From positions 434,001 to 498,000 of the forward strand of contig JAQGOL010000035.1 of NCBI GenBank assembly GCA_028293625.1: a stretch of 64,000 bases of DNA. Direction: 5' to 3'. The notes under the pieces were generated by a model, which worked only from the letters and a program-made list of their open reading frames with translations, was not told the DNA's origin and searched no databases. Below, piece by piece: positions 27,301 to 35,453 of the stretch. The position numbers were made by a program, and so were the translations under genes. The stretch is from Chthoniobacteraceae bacterium. GTDB taxonomy: Bacteria > Verrucomicrobiota > Verrucomicrobiia > Chthoniobacterales > Chthoniobacteraceae. Position 1 is the first letter of the stretch. Each line of letters begins with the position of its first letter.

Positions 27301-27711
27301 CCGCCGCTCCCCGACAAAGGCAACCTCTTCATCAGCGTCAAGGACAGCGATAAACCGCATATTGTCGCCATTGCCGCTCAATACGCCGAACTCGGCTTTA
27401 CCCTTTACGCCACGAGCGGCACCGCTGCCGCGATCAAGGCCGCCGGGATCAAGGTTACCAAGCTCTTCAAGCTCAGTGAAGGGCGCCCCAACGCCCTTGA
27501 CATGATCAAGAACGGCGAGCTGGCCCTTATCATCAACACACCGGCTGGCAAAAGCCCGCGCGAGGACGAGGTCAAGATCCGCAGCACCGCCGCCGCCAAT
27601 CGTCTCCCGATCATGACCACGCTCCGGGCGGCGAAGGCGAGTGCCGAAGGGATCCGTGCCCTTCGCGATCATGGCCTGAGCGTGAAAACCATCCAGGAAT
27701 ACCACGCATAA
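24370..27711 (+). CDS. carB: Carbamoyl-phosphate synthase large subunit
   Basis: CarB makes carbamoyl phosphate from bicarbonate, ammonia from CarA and two ATP, for arginine and pyrimidines. The 1,113-residue protein has the duplicated structure: [20 protein letters not shown] at the N-terminus and the second-half counterpart [20 protein letters not shown] at about residue 600. Each half has an ATP-grasp domain ([32 protein letters not shown]), and an MGS-like allosteric domain sits at the C-terminus (about 980-1113). All domains are complete. carA is not adjacent, so the subunits are encoded apart in this genome. A hairpin follows the stop. Confidence 0.97.
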   Translation: MPKDTTLHKILLIGSGPIVIGQGCEFDYSGVQACKALREEGYSVILVNSNPATIMTDPEFADRTYIEPITPEVVEKIIEREKPDALLPTLGGQTALNCAMKLFESGVLAKHNVKMIGANAAAIHKGEDRQAFKDAMIKIGLDMPRSGTAHTMEEGRKVAAEIGTMPLIIRPAFTLGGSGGGIAYNREEFETIVARGLDLSPVSEVLIEESLLGWKEYEMEVMRDHADNCVIICSIENFDPMGVHTGDSITVAPAQTLSDKEFQLMRDASFAIIREIGVETGGSNIQFAVNPANGRMIVIEMNPRVSRSSALASKATGFPIAKIAAKLAVGFTLDEVRNDITRETPASFEPTIDYVVVKVPRFTFEKFPQADATLTTQMKSVGEAMAIGRTFKEALQKALRSLEIKRFGLGGDGRELPSWIGNGKVEAVDHKSPGTPADYFDLELIQRKLTVPNAERIFYLRDAFLAGFDVEGVFELTKIDRWFLHHVQQIVIEECRLQIAGEKQTITRSMLTPWKATCVVDLLENQPALLRAKKLGFSDVQLAVATGTTPEVVRVARKKHGVIPTYRLVDTCAAEFEAYTPYYYSTYGDENERRDSGKRKIIILGGGPNRIGQGIEFDYCCVHAAFALKEEGFETIMVNSNPETVSTDYDTSDKLYFEPLTLEDVLNICEQESDNLHGVIVQFGGQTPLNLANGLAEAGVPIIGTSPHSIEIAEDRKLFGAMLDKLGIRQTSGGTATNEVDALAVAARVGYPVLVRPSFVLGGRAMELVHNETDLRRYIRTAVEASPERPVLVDHFLEDATEVDVDCIADGETFVLGAIMEHIEQAGIHSGDSACVIPSFSLSEPVREEISRATKAMARELNVRGLMNVQFAVKDEQVYVIEVNPRASRTVPFVSKAIGVPLAKLAAKVMAGKTLKELGFTTEITPVHFSVKEAVFPFVRFPGIDIVLGPEMKSTGEVMGIGENIGLAYAKAQMAAQPPLPDKGNLFISVKDSDKPHIVAIAAQYAELGFTLYATSGTAAAIKAAGIKVTKLFKLSEGRPNALDMIKNGELALIINTPAGKSPREDEVKIRSTAAANRLPIMTTLRAAKASAEGIRALRDHGLSVKTIQEYHA

Positions 27712-27768
27712 TAAGCGAGGGTCGGCTTCGGTCCGCTCACTGAAAGCCGGGGCGGCAGCCGCTTTAAA

Positions 27769-27811
27769 CCTTTTCCGGACGCGCCACCGCCGTGGCGTCT
27801 CCTGGAAAAGG
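27769..27811 (+). terminator. Hairpin after carB
   Basis: CCTTTTCC (27769-27776) pairs with GGAAAAGG (27804-27811), enclosing a second helix GACG/CCAC with GTGG/CGTC around a CGCC loop. It lies about 60 bases after the carB stop. The following T-content is modest, so this is a probable but imperfect terminator. Confidence 0.55.
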
Positions 27812-27896
27812 GTTCGGTTTGGAGCACTCCAAAAGAGTCGGAATCGGTGTTTGCACCTTGTTAATCCGCCGCTAGAACTTTGGACGCTTCCCCGGC

Positions 27897-30800
27897 ATGA
27901 ATCCCTCCACCCTTTTACGCGCGCTTTTTCCTCGGTCGCGTCAGCCTGTCACCTGGCAGGCGGTGGTGCCGTTGGGGATCTTTCTGCTCGTATTCGTCAC
28001 GGTTTCTTTCGGGCTCGAATGGCGGGGAGTCGTGCGGTTCAACTATCGGCCCGCGTTTTTCCTGCTTCTTGTCACGCCCTGGATCTGGTGGATGCAGCAT
28101 GCCGGCGGAAGCGGCCTCGGCAAGGGACGTTCCATTGCCGCCGTATTGATCCGGCTGGTGCTTGTCGGGGCGTTTATCCTCGCCTTGGCGGAGCCGCGCG
28201 CGGTCCGGCGCAGTGACAAACTCTCGGTGGTTTACGCGCTCGATGTCTCCGATTCGATGGGGGAAAAGGTCAGCGATCAGGCGCTCGGCTGGGTGATGTC
28301 GACCGTGGCGAAAAAGCCTGAGAAAGATGAGGCGGGCCTCGTGGTCTTTGGACGCGATGCCGCGGTGGAATTGCCTCCCCGGCAGACTTTTCCATTTGAG
28401 GCGATGAACTCGCGGGTGGGCCGCGACGGCAGCAATCTCTCCAAAGCACTTGGCTTGGCCGCCGCGGTTTTGCCTGAAGCCAACCAGGGCCGCATTGTGC
28501 TGATTACCGATGGAAACGAAACCGACGGGGCCGTTTCCACACAGCTCGATGCGCTCAAATCGCGCGGGATCGCGGTCGATGTATTGCCGATCGCCTTTGA
28601 TTACACCAAGGAAGTCTGGCTTGAACGGGTCGATCTGCCGCGCGTGGTCAAGGCAGGCGAAACCTATGAGGCGAGTATCCTGCTCAATGCGCTTCAGCCC
28701 GGGTCCGGCAAACTCATTTTACAGGAGAACGGCAAGGTGATTTCAGAGAAGGAAGTCACGTTCCCGGCGGGAAAAAGCCGGTTTGCGCTGCCGCTTTATA
28801 TGCGGGAGCCGGGGTTCTATCAGTATGTGGCCACGGTCGAACCGAAGCCGGGCGAGGATGGCTGGAAAGAAAACAACGTGGCCATGGGCGAGCTTTACCT
28901 GCGGGGTGAAGGCAAGGTGCTCATTGTCACTGATGCCAAAAGCGATACGCGCGATTGGGAGACGTTTTCGGAGGCGCTGAAAGCTTCCGAACGGATCGTC
29001 CAGGTCCGCATGGCATACGAGTTTCCGCGCGATGCGATCTCGCTGCTTCCTTACGATTTGATCGTTTTCCCGAATGTGCCCGCCGACGCGTTTGACCCGG
29101 TCCAGCTCCAGGCATTGCGCGACGCCATCTATAATCAGGGTACCGGGTTTCTGATGCTTGGCGGAACTCAAAGCTTCGGGCCGGGCGGCTATCATCACAG
29201 CGTGGTGGAGGAAGCGTTGCCGGTCACGATGGATGTGACTCAGAAAAAAGTGCTGCCAAAGGGAGCGCTCGCCGTCGTGCTGCATACGTGCGAATTCGCC
29301 GAGGGCAACACCTGGGCCAAGCGGATTGCAAAGGAAGCGATCCGCGTTCTTGGGGCGCAGGATGAAGTCGGGTTGCTTGCTTATACTTATGGCGCCGGCA
29401 CCGGCGACCAATGGGTTTTCCCGCTGACCCCCGCCAGGGAATACGACAAGCTCGCCGTGCTCATTAACAAGTTGGAGCCGGGCGATATGCCGAGTTTCCA
29501 GAACATCATGCAGATGGCGCTGACCGGCTTGCAGGGAAGCGACGCGGCCAGCAAACATTGCATCGTGGTAAGCGATGGGGATCCGTCGCCGCCCACGCCG
29601 GCGCTCATCCAGGGGTTTATTGCCGCCAAAGTGAGCGTCTCGATGGTGGCAATCAATCCGCACGGCGGCCAGGACATCTCGATCATGCAGACCATCGCGC
29701 AGGCGACTGGCGGACGGTATTATTTCCCACAGGATCCCGCCGAACTCCCGAGCATCTTCATTAAGGAAGCCAAAACCCTGAAGCGGTCGATGGTGCAGAA
29801 CCGCAATTTTACTCCGACCGTGGAGTTTCCTTCTCCTATTTTAAAAGGCATCGAATCCGTGCCGCCGCTGCATGGCCTGGTGCTGACGACAGCAAAACCG
29901 CGTGCCAATATTGTGCTTCGCGCTCCACCGGCCGAAGGCGAAGAGGCCGGCGACATTGATCCACTGCTGGCGACCTGGCGTTTCGGACTGGGTACAACGG
30001 CCGCGTGGACCAGCGATCTGGCGCCGAACTGGGCCTCGGATTGGGTTGGCTGGGAAAAGTATCAGCCCTTTGTAAAGCAGCTCGTCACGGAACTCTCGCG
30101 CGTGGAGCAAAAGCACGATCTGCATATGGAATCATTCGCCAGCAATGGCCAGGGAATGATCAATGTGGAGGATTTCGCCGCTGCCGAGACGTTCCTTGAA
30201 CTCGCCGCAAAGGTCACCGGTCCGCGCGGGGAAAGTATTTCCATTCCGTTGCGCCAGGTTGCCCCGCGCCGTTACACCGCCACCTTCCCCCTCTGGGGCA
30301 AAGGCCGCTACCAAGTGATGGTCGCCGGTTCTGGGGCGGCTGGTTCTGGGGGGATGGGGGGAGGCGGACAGGCGGATGCAAAAGGTGGTTCGGCACCGGC
30401 GCCCATCGAGCGACAGGAACAGATCACCGGCGGATTCGCGCTGCCGTATTCGCCCGAATATCTGCGGTTTAGAAGTGACAGCCTTTTATTAAAGGAGATC
30501 GCCCAGCGCACCGGGGGGCGTGTGCTCAGCGCGACTGATCTCGATGTTTTTTCCCCGGTCCGCGCGCCACGGGAAAGCAGCCGCCCCGTCTTTGACTGGT
30601 TTCTTTTGGCGCTCGCGCTGCTGCTTCCTGCCGATGTCGCAGTTCGCCGGGTGCAGCTCGATTGGAGCGTGATCGGCGGCTGGTTCAAACGCAAAACCGC
30701 CGCCGCGCCCAGTGGAGAAACGATGAGCGCGTTGCTGGGGCGGAAACAACAGGTCAAAACCACGCTCGGCGCATTGCGCGAGGAACAACGTCCGCCGCCG

Positions 30801-30959
30801 CTCACCAATTTTCCTCGTCCGACAACGGTTCCCACGCCGCCTTCGGCTCCGAGTGCCGAGTCTCCCAAAGCGCCGCCTGTTACGGAAAAACTCCCCGAAT
30901 CAACCACCGGCCGGCTTCTCGCCCGCAAACGCAAACGCGCCGATGAAGGTGAAAAATAA
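27897..30959 (+). CDS. Large membrane protein with VWA domain and GATase1-like region
   Basis: This 1,020-residue protein begins with three hydrophobic segments (about 21-42, 52-66, 76-98). A von Willebrand factor A domain follows with the MIDAS motif DVSDSMG (about 116-122) and VLITDGNETDG. A glutamine-amidotransferase-like section (about 335-440, DLIVFPNVPADAF, GTGFLMLGGTQSFGPGGYHH) and a second, degenerate VWA-like domain (HCIVVSDGDPSPPTP) come next. Another membrane helix lies near 900 and a Pro-rich cytoplasmic tail ends the protein. Similar proteins are common in Planctomycetes and Verrucomicrobia beside MoxR and DUF58 genes. Function is unknown; a scaffold in the envelope is plausible. 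Confidence 0.82.
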   Translation: MNPSTLLRALFPRSRQPVTWQAVVPLGIFLLVFVTVSFGLEWRGVVRFNYRPAFFLLLVTPWIWWMQHAGGSGLGKGRSIAAVLIRLVLVGAFILALAEPRAVRRSDKLSVVYALDVSDSMGEKVSDQALGWVMSTVAKKPEKDEAGLVVFGRDAAVELPPRQTFPFEAMNSRVGRDGSNLSKALGLAAAVLPEANQGRIVLITDGNETDGAVSTQLDALKSRGIAVDVLPIAFDYTKEVWLERVDLPRVVKAGETYEASILLNALQPGSGKLILQENGKVISEKEVTFPAGKSRFALPLYMREPGFYQYVATVEPKPGEDGWKENNVAMGELYLRGEGKVLIVTDAKSDTRDWETFSEALKASERIVQVRMAYEFPRDAISLLPYDLIVFPNVPADAFDPVQLQALRDAIYNQGTGFLMLGGTQSFGPGGYHHSVVEEALPVTMDVTQKKVLPKGALAVVLHTCEFAEGNTWAKRIAKEAIRVLGAQDEVGLLAYTYGAGTGDQWVFPLTPAREYDKLAVLINKLEPGDMPSFQNIMQMALTGLQGSDAASKHCIVVSDGDPSPPTPALIQGFIAAKVSVSMVAINPHGGQDISIMQTIAQATGGRYYFPQDPAELPSIFIKEAKTLKRSMVQNRNFTPTVEFPSPILKGIESVPPLHGLVLTTAKPRANIVLRAPPAEGEEAGDIDPLLATWRFGLGTTAAWTSDLAPNWASDWVGWEKYQPFVKQLVTELSRVEQKHDLHMESFASNGQGMINVEDFAAAETFLELAAKVTGPRGESISIPLRQVAPRRYTATFPLWGKGRYQVMVAGSGAAGSGGMGGGGQADAKGGSAPAPIERQEQITGGFALPYSPEYLRFRSDSLLLKEIAQRTGGRVLSATDLDVFSPVRAPRESSRPVFDWFLLALALLLPADVAVRRVQLDWSVIGGWFKRKTAAAPSGETMSALLGRKQQVKTTLGALREEQRPPPLTNFPRPTTVPTPPSAPSAESPKAPPVTEKLPESTTGRLLARKRKRADEGEK

Positions 30960-30993
30960 GAACTCCGGCGTTTGCTTTGGAATCGGTTGCACG

Positions 30994-31608
30994 ATGCGCG
31001 CCCTGCTTGCCTGCCTGATTCTTATGGCGTTCTTTGGCACGGCATACGCCGGCTGGGAGTTTCGCGAACACGAGGAGTCGCGCATTGCTTTTACAAAGGT
31101 AAAAGGGACCGATTCCTCGGGCAAAGCAATGACCGCTACGCTCCTTCTGAATTATTCAAAGGAACATCGGTCCAAGGCGAGGGGAAAAACGCTGACCTCA
31201 ATCGACCTTTGCGTTCATCATCCTTCCGCCAAAGCGTTTAACTTTGAAGACTTCAATGGACCTGATGCCGCGGCGTCGTCCAAAAAGCTGCTCCGCATTG
31301 AGATCGTGAGCGGCAAACAAAAGGTTACCGAACGGTTCAGCCCCAGCGGCTGGGAGAATCAGCTCGAATGGATGCTTGATGGGGCCCCTGCTCCGGATAA
31401 GAAGACAAAATCCGAAGCCCTCGACTTTACGTTCGGCCTTGAGGACCCGGTTGGAAGCCGGGAAAGCTTCAGGCGGATCGCCGCGGGACTCCGAAACGGA
31501 GCGAAAATGACAATCCTTATCCAGGAAAACGCCGTCCCTGGGCGCACCTTGCAATTTGACGTTCCCCAGGAGGGCACGGCGCAGGCAATTGAAAAGCTTT
31601 TGCGTTAA
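30994..31608 (+). CDS. Small exported protein of unknown function
   Basis: The frame opens upstream, but ATG 30994 gives a clear signal peptide (MRALLACLILMAFFGTAYA); ATG 30943, overlapping the previous gene by 17 bases, is the alternative. The mature part of about 185 residues has no family I recognise. It is rich in beta-type segments such as MTATLLLNYSKEH and LDFTFGLEDPVGSRESF. It lies inside the VWA/MoxR cluster, so it is probably exported as part of the same envelope module. It is followed by the MoxR gene after 32 bases. Confidence 0.65.
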   Translation: MRALLACLILMAFFGTAYAGWEFREHEESRIAFTKVKGTDSSGKAMTATLLLNYSKEHRSKARGKTLTSIDLCVHHPSAKAFNFEDFNGPDAAASSKKLLRIEIVSGKQKVTERFSPSGWENQLEWMLDGAPAPDKKTKSEALDFTFGLEDPVGSRESFRRIAAGLRNGAKMTILIQENAVPGRTLQFDVPQEGTAQAIEKLLR

Positions 31609-31640
31609 TCCCGACACTTTACCTCAAACCTTTATTACCC

Positions 31641-32681
31641 ATGACCGATCCGGCCCAACTCCAATCCGAAGCGAAGCAATTCCGCGAAGATTTCCAGCAC
31701 CTGCAGGAGGCGATCGGGCAGGTGATCGTCGGCCAGCAGCGCGTGGTGGAAGGGGTGCTGACCGCGATCATTGCCGGCGGCAACGTGTTGCTTGAAGGGG
31801 TGCCGGGCCTGGGCAAAACCGAGCTGGTCAAGACGCTGGCACGCGCGCTCGAACTCGATTTTCGCCGGATCCAATTCACACCCGACCTGATGCCGGCCGA
31901 CATCATCGGCACCAACATCATGACCGTTGGTCCCGATGGCCGGTATGCCTTTGAGTTCCGGCGCGGCCCGATCTTCACGCAGTTGCTGCTGGCCGATGAA
32001 ATCAATCGCGCCACGCCCAAAACGCAGGCTGCCCTATTGGAAACGATGCAGGAAGGAAGTGTCACCGCCGGCGGAATGACACAGCAGCTGGTCAAGCCGT
32101 TCTTTGTTCTGGCGACTCAAAACCCGATCGAACAGGAGGGGACTTATCCGTTGCCCGAGGCGCAGCTCGATCGTTTTATGTTCAAGCTCACGGTGCCGTT
32201 CCTAAATCGGGCGGAACTGAATGAAGTGGTTCGCCGGACCACCCTGACTCAAACAACCGAAGTGCCCAAGATCATCGACGGGCCGCGGATTCTAGAGCTG
32301 CGGCAGATTCTCGAAAAGGTGGTGGTGGCCGATCCGTTGCGGGATTACGCCGTGCGGCTGGTTTTGGCGACGCATCCCAGTGCCACGGAATCGGGTGCCA
32401 GTGTAAAGCGCTTCGTAAAATGGGGCGCCAGTCCGCGGGCCGTGCAGGCGCTTATTCGCGCTGCCCGGGTTCGTGCATTGGCGAAAGGCCGGGCTCACGT
32501 GGCTTTTGATGATGTCCGCCATTTTGCGCCTGAAGTGCTCGGGCATCGGGTGCTGCTCAATTACGATGGAATGGCGGAAAATCTCAGTGTCCCGGGGTTG
32601 ATCGAGGAAATCGCGCGCAATGTGCCGGAGGAAGCGGATGACGGAGCGCCTTCCAACGGATTTAATAAAACGCTAAACTGA
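31641..32681 (+). CDS. MoxR-family AAA+ ATPase
   Basis: The 346-residue protein has the Walker A motif LLEGVPGLGKTELVKTLAR (about residues 52-70), the Walker B and following motif LLADEINRATPKTQAALLE, sensor residues in VLATQNPIEQEGTYPLPEAQ, and the C-terminal lid of MoxR. Members act as chaperone-like ATPases that insert cofactors or remodel VWA-containing partners. The DUF58 gene starts within its stop codon (a one-base overlap), and VWA proteins lie on both sides, the standard MoxR-Bat arrangement. Confidence 0.95.
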   Translation: MTDPAQLQSEAKQFREDFQHLQEAIGQVIVGQQRVVEGVLTAIIAGGNVLLEGVPGLGKTELVKTLARALELDFRRIQFTPDLMPADIIGTNIMTVGPDGRYAFEFRRGPIFTQLLLADEINRATPKTQAALLETMQEGSVTAGGMTQQLVKPFFVLATQNPIEQEGTYPLPEAQLDRFMFKLTVPFLNRAELNEVVRRTTLTQTTEVPKIIDGPRILELRQILEKVVVADPLRDYAVRLVLATHPSATESGASVKRFVKWGASPRAVQALIRAARVRALAKGRAHVAFDDVRHFAPEVLGHRVLLNYDGMAENLSVPGLIEEIARNVPEEADDGAPSNGFNKTLN

Positions 32682-33565
32682 TGGCCTCGCAGATCACCAC
32701 CTTGCTGGCAAATCGCGACCTCGATCGGTTGGCGCGGTTGCGGCTCAATGCGTCCCGGCGTTTCACCAACCGCAGCCGGGGCGAGCATCTGGCTGCCAAG
32801 GGCGGCACGAGCACCGAATTCTGCGATTACCGCGATTACACGCCAGGCGATGATGTGCGCTTTGTTGATTGGAACATCTTCGCCCGGACTGAGCGTCCGT
32901 ATTTGAAGCAGTTCCATCAGGAAGAAGAACTCCAGGTTGCGCTTCTGGTGGACGGTTCTAACTCAATGCTCTTTGAAGGAAAACTCGATCTCGCCCGGCA
33001 GGTCGCGGCGGCAATCGGGGCGGTCGCGTTGCGGGGAAGCGAAAAGGTGAGCGCCACATTTCTCGGCGGTGGCGAACCCGCGCGTCTGGCCCCATGCCGG
33101 GGACGGGTAAGCATGGGCAAGTTCCTCACTTTTTTGGAACGATGCGAGGGTGGGGGAGAAACAGCGATCGAGGCGGGGGTGGAAATGTTCCTGCGCCGGC
33201 ATTCCGGCCGCGGCGTGGTGGTGTTGATCAGCGATTTTTTGACCGGTGGCGATTTGCGGCGCGCGTTTAATCTGCTTAACAGCGCGGGCCTTGAGATTTT
33301 CGCCTTGCAGATTTTGGCTCCAAGCGAGCTGGCTCCTGAGCTCAATGGCGATCTGCGTTTTGTCGACAGCGAATCGGGCGCCAACCTCGACATCAGTTCA
33401 GCCGGCGATCTCCTGGCGCTTTACCACGAATACCGCGAAGCGCATGCGGCGCTCATTGCCGACCTTTGCCGCCAGCGCCAGGGCCGTTTTCTCTCAGTCA
33501 GCGCGGGCGACTTGTTTGAAACCGTCGTGTTCGATCTGATGCGCCGGAAAGGATGGGTTGTGTGA
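32681..33565 (+). CDS. DUF58 domain-containing protein
   Basis: The 294-residue protein has the DUF58 signature YTPGDDVRFVDWNIFARTE (about residues 50-68) and LVDGSNSMLFEG (about 88-99), the beginning of a VWA-like fold with a partial MIDAS (D-x-S-N-S). It ends with DLFETVVFDLMRRKGWVV. DUF58 proteins are paired with MoxR ATPases as probable substrates or adaptors. The start overlaps the moxR stop (TGATG) and its own stop overlaps the next start (GTGA), so all three are translationally coupled. Confidence 0.93.
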   Translation: MASQITTLLANRDLDRLARLRLNASRRFTNRSRGEHLAAKGGTSTEFCDYRDYTPGDDVRFVDWNIFARTERPYLKQFHQEEELQVALLVDGSNSMLFEGKLDLARQVAAAIGAVALRGSEKVSATFLGGGEPARLAPCRGRVSMGKFLTFLERCEGGGETAIEAGVEMFLRRHSGRGVVVLISDFLTGGDLRRAFNLLNSAGLEIFALQILAPSELAPELNGDLRFVDSESGANLDISSAGDLLALYHEYREAHAALIADLCRQRQGRFLSVSAGDLFETVVFDLMRRKGWVV

Positions 33566-35439
33566 GTTTCCTGTCGCTCTCCAGCGCGTGGCTTTTCCTG
33601 CTGCTCGGGCCGCTGATTGCCTTTTATTTCCTTAAACTAAAACGCCCGCGCCAGGTCATCCCATCGCTGGTCCTCTGGAGGCAGGTGCTCAACGATCAGC
33701 GGGTCAACTCGCCGTTTCAGCGCTTTAAACGTAATCTGTTGCTCATCCTGCAGATCCTGCTTTTGACGCTGCTCGTGCTCGCTGCCATGCAGCCCCTGAT
33801 CCGGCGTCAATCGGTGCGAACGGGCCGTTTGCCGGTGCTCATTGATTGTTCGGCGAGCATGGCGGCACTGGATAAACCGGGCGGCATCACACGGTTGGAA
33901 GCGGCAAAACGCCGGGTGCGCGCCATGCTCAAAGGGTTGCCCGGCGATCAGGAGCTCAGCCTGATCGCATTCAGCAAAGGGGCGCGCCGGCTGACCGGAT
34001 TCACCAATAATACGCGGGAACTGGAAGAGGCGCTTGAGAGCTTGCAGGTGGAGGAGGTGCCGGGCGACCTGGAGGAAGTCCTGCGGCTGGCCCAGGCGCT
34101 TTCGCGCTCCGCGGTTTTTGACCATGTGCTTCTGCTTTCGGATGGCAACTTCCCGGCACACGCCAACTTCGAGCTGCCATTTAAGATTGAATACCAACGG
34201 CTTGAACCGGCCGGAACCAATGCCGGGATCACGGCGTGCTCGGCCCGGCGCGCCCTTGGCGGCCAATGGGAGCTTTTTGTGCAATTAAGCGGATCGGCCA
34301 TCGCGGAAACCTCCATGGGCGGCAGTGTCGATTTCGTGCAGGATGGCGAGGTGGTGGCAACCGAAGCGGTGACACTCGTGGCCGGAAGTTCTCCCCGGCT
34401 TGCCTTTAAGGTAGTGACCGACAAGGCCGCGGCCATCGAGGTGCGGTTTAATCCGAGCGGCTTTGATTCGCTCAGTTTCGACAATACCGCCTGGCTTAAG
34501 CTGCCCGAGCCGCGTCCGCTCGACATCCTTGTGCCGGTGGAGATGAAAGCATTCCGGCATGCTTTGGAAGCGCTCGATGGGCTGCGGCTCTTTCCCAAAG
34601 AAAACGAGACGCCGCCCGCCACCTATGACCTGGCGTTTATCGATAAAGCGGCGGACCTGGCGACACCCGCGCGCGTGCTTTGCACTGTTGGACTTGTCCC
34701 GCCCGAGCTTGAGAAACTCGTCGCGCTGGAAAGCCGCAACAGCGTGGCGGTCGATTGGCGGCGCGATTCGCCTTTGCTTCAGCATGTGGTGCTCGATGAG
34801 GTCGTTTTTATGGATGAACCGTTCACGGCGCCGGAAACCAGCGAGACCGATTTTGCCAATGCAGGCTTCACGGTGGTCGCCCAGGGCGGCAAAGGTCCGC
34901 TCATTGTCGAGAAGCGCGAACGCGACAATGTCCGCATCCATCTGCTTTTTGCTCCGGAGCGTTCGACTCTGCCCTACCGGGTCGGATTCCCGATCCTCGT
35001 TTCCAACCTGGTCCAACTCGCGCAGAGCGGACTTGCCGAGGCGGCCGCGAGTCAGACCGGTGTGCTGCCGGCCGCAACCTTTGAACCAAACAGCACTTAT
35101 CGGGTGGAAGGTCCCGGCAATTTGCGAGCCGAGGGGCGCACGGATGAAAACGGTCAATTGACGGGAATCGCCGCGCCGCGTGCGGGCGAATACATGATCA
35201 GCGGACCGGGTCTGGCGGATCCGGTTCGGATGGGGGCGAGTCTGGTATCCGCGGCGGAGAGTTCACTGGCAGGCATTGATCAGATAGAATTTGCCGATCA
35301 ACTCACAGTGCGCGCGGCCGATGCGTCGGTGCTAAAGAGCGATCGAACGCTTTGGTGGCCGCTGCTTTGCACAGCGTTTGGCTTATTGCTGTTGGAATGG
35401 TGGTTCTTCCAAAAGCGCCCCTCGACAATGGCTCGTTAA
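33562..35439 (+). CDS. BatA-like VWA membrane protein
   Basis: The protein starts with the BatA-type N-terminal membrane segment (FLLLGPLIAFYFLKLKRPRQ) and a second helix (LLLILQILLLTLLVLAA, about 57-77), then a VWA domain with VLIDCSASMAAL (about 93-104; the MIDAS D-x-S-A-S). A long extracytoplasmic region and a C-terminal helix near 605-622 follow. I prefer GTG 33562, which overlaps the DUF58 stop as GTGA and has AAGGA at a proper distance; ATG 33553 lacks such a site. It is part of the MoxR-DUF58 operon. Such proteins act in envelope stress tolerance or complex assembly. Confidence 0.88.
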   Translation: MSFLSLSSAWLFLLLGPLIAFYFLKLKRPRQVIPSLVLWRQVLNDQRVNSPFQRFKRNLLLILQILLLTLLVLAAMQPLIRRQSVRTGRLPVLIDCSASMAALDKPGGITRLEAAKRRVRAMLKGLPGDQELSLIAFSKGARRLTGFTNNTRELEEALESLQVEEVPGDLEEVLRLAQALSRSAVFDHVLLLSDGNFPAHANFELPFKIEYQRLEPAGTNAGITACSARRALGGQWELFVQLSGSAIAETSMGGSVDFVQDGEVVATEAVTLVAGSSPRLAFKVVTDKAAAIEVRFNPSGFDSLSFDNTAWLKLPEPRPLDILVPVEMKAFRHALEALDGLRLFPKENETPPATYDLAFIDKAADLATPARVLCTVGLVPPELEKLVALESRNSVAVDWRRDSPLLQHVVLDEVVFMDEPFTAPETSETDFANAGFTVVAQGGKGPLIVEKRERDNVRIHLLFAPERSTLPYRVGFPILVSNLVQLAQSGLAEAAASQTGVLPAATFEPNSTYRVEGPGNLRAEGRTDENGQLTGIAAPRAGEYMISGPGLADPVRMGASLVSAAESSLAGIDQIEFADQLTVRAADASVLKSDRTLWWPLLCTAFGLLLLEWWFFQKRPSTMAR

Positions 35440-35453
35440 CCTTTCCAAATCGA

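Noticed and set aside
26287-27705. 472-residue open frame antisense to carB
   Set aside because: It mirrors the codon pattern of carB in GC-rich DNA, has Arg/His/Gly-rich composition and no recognisable motif.
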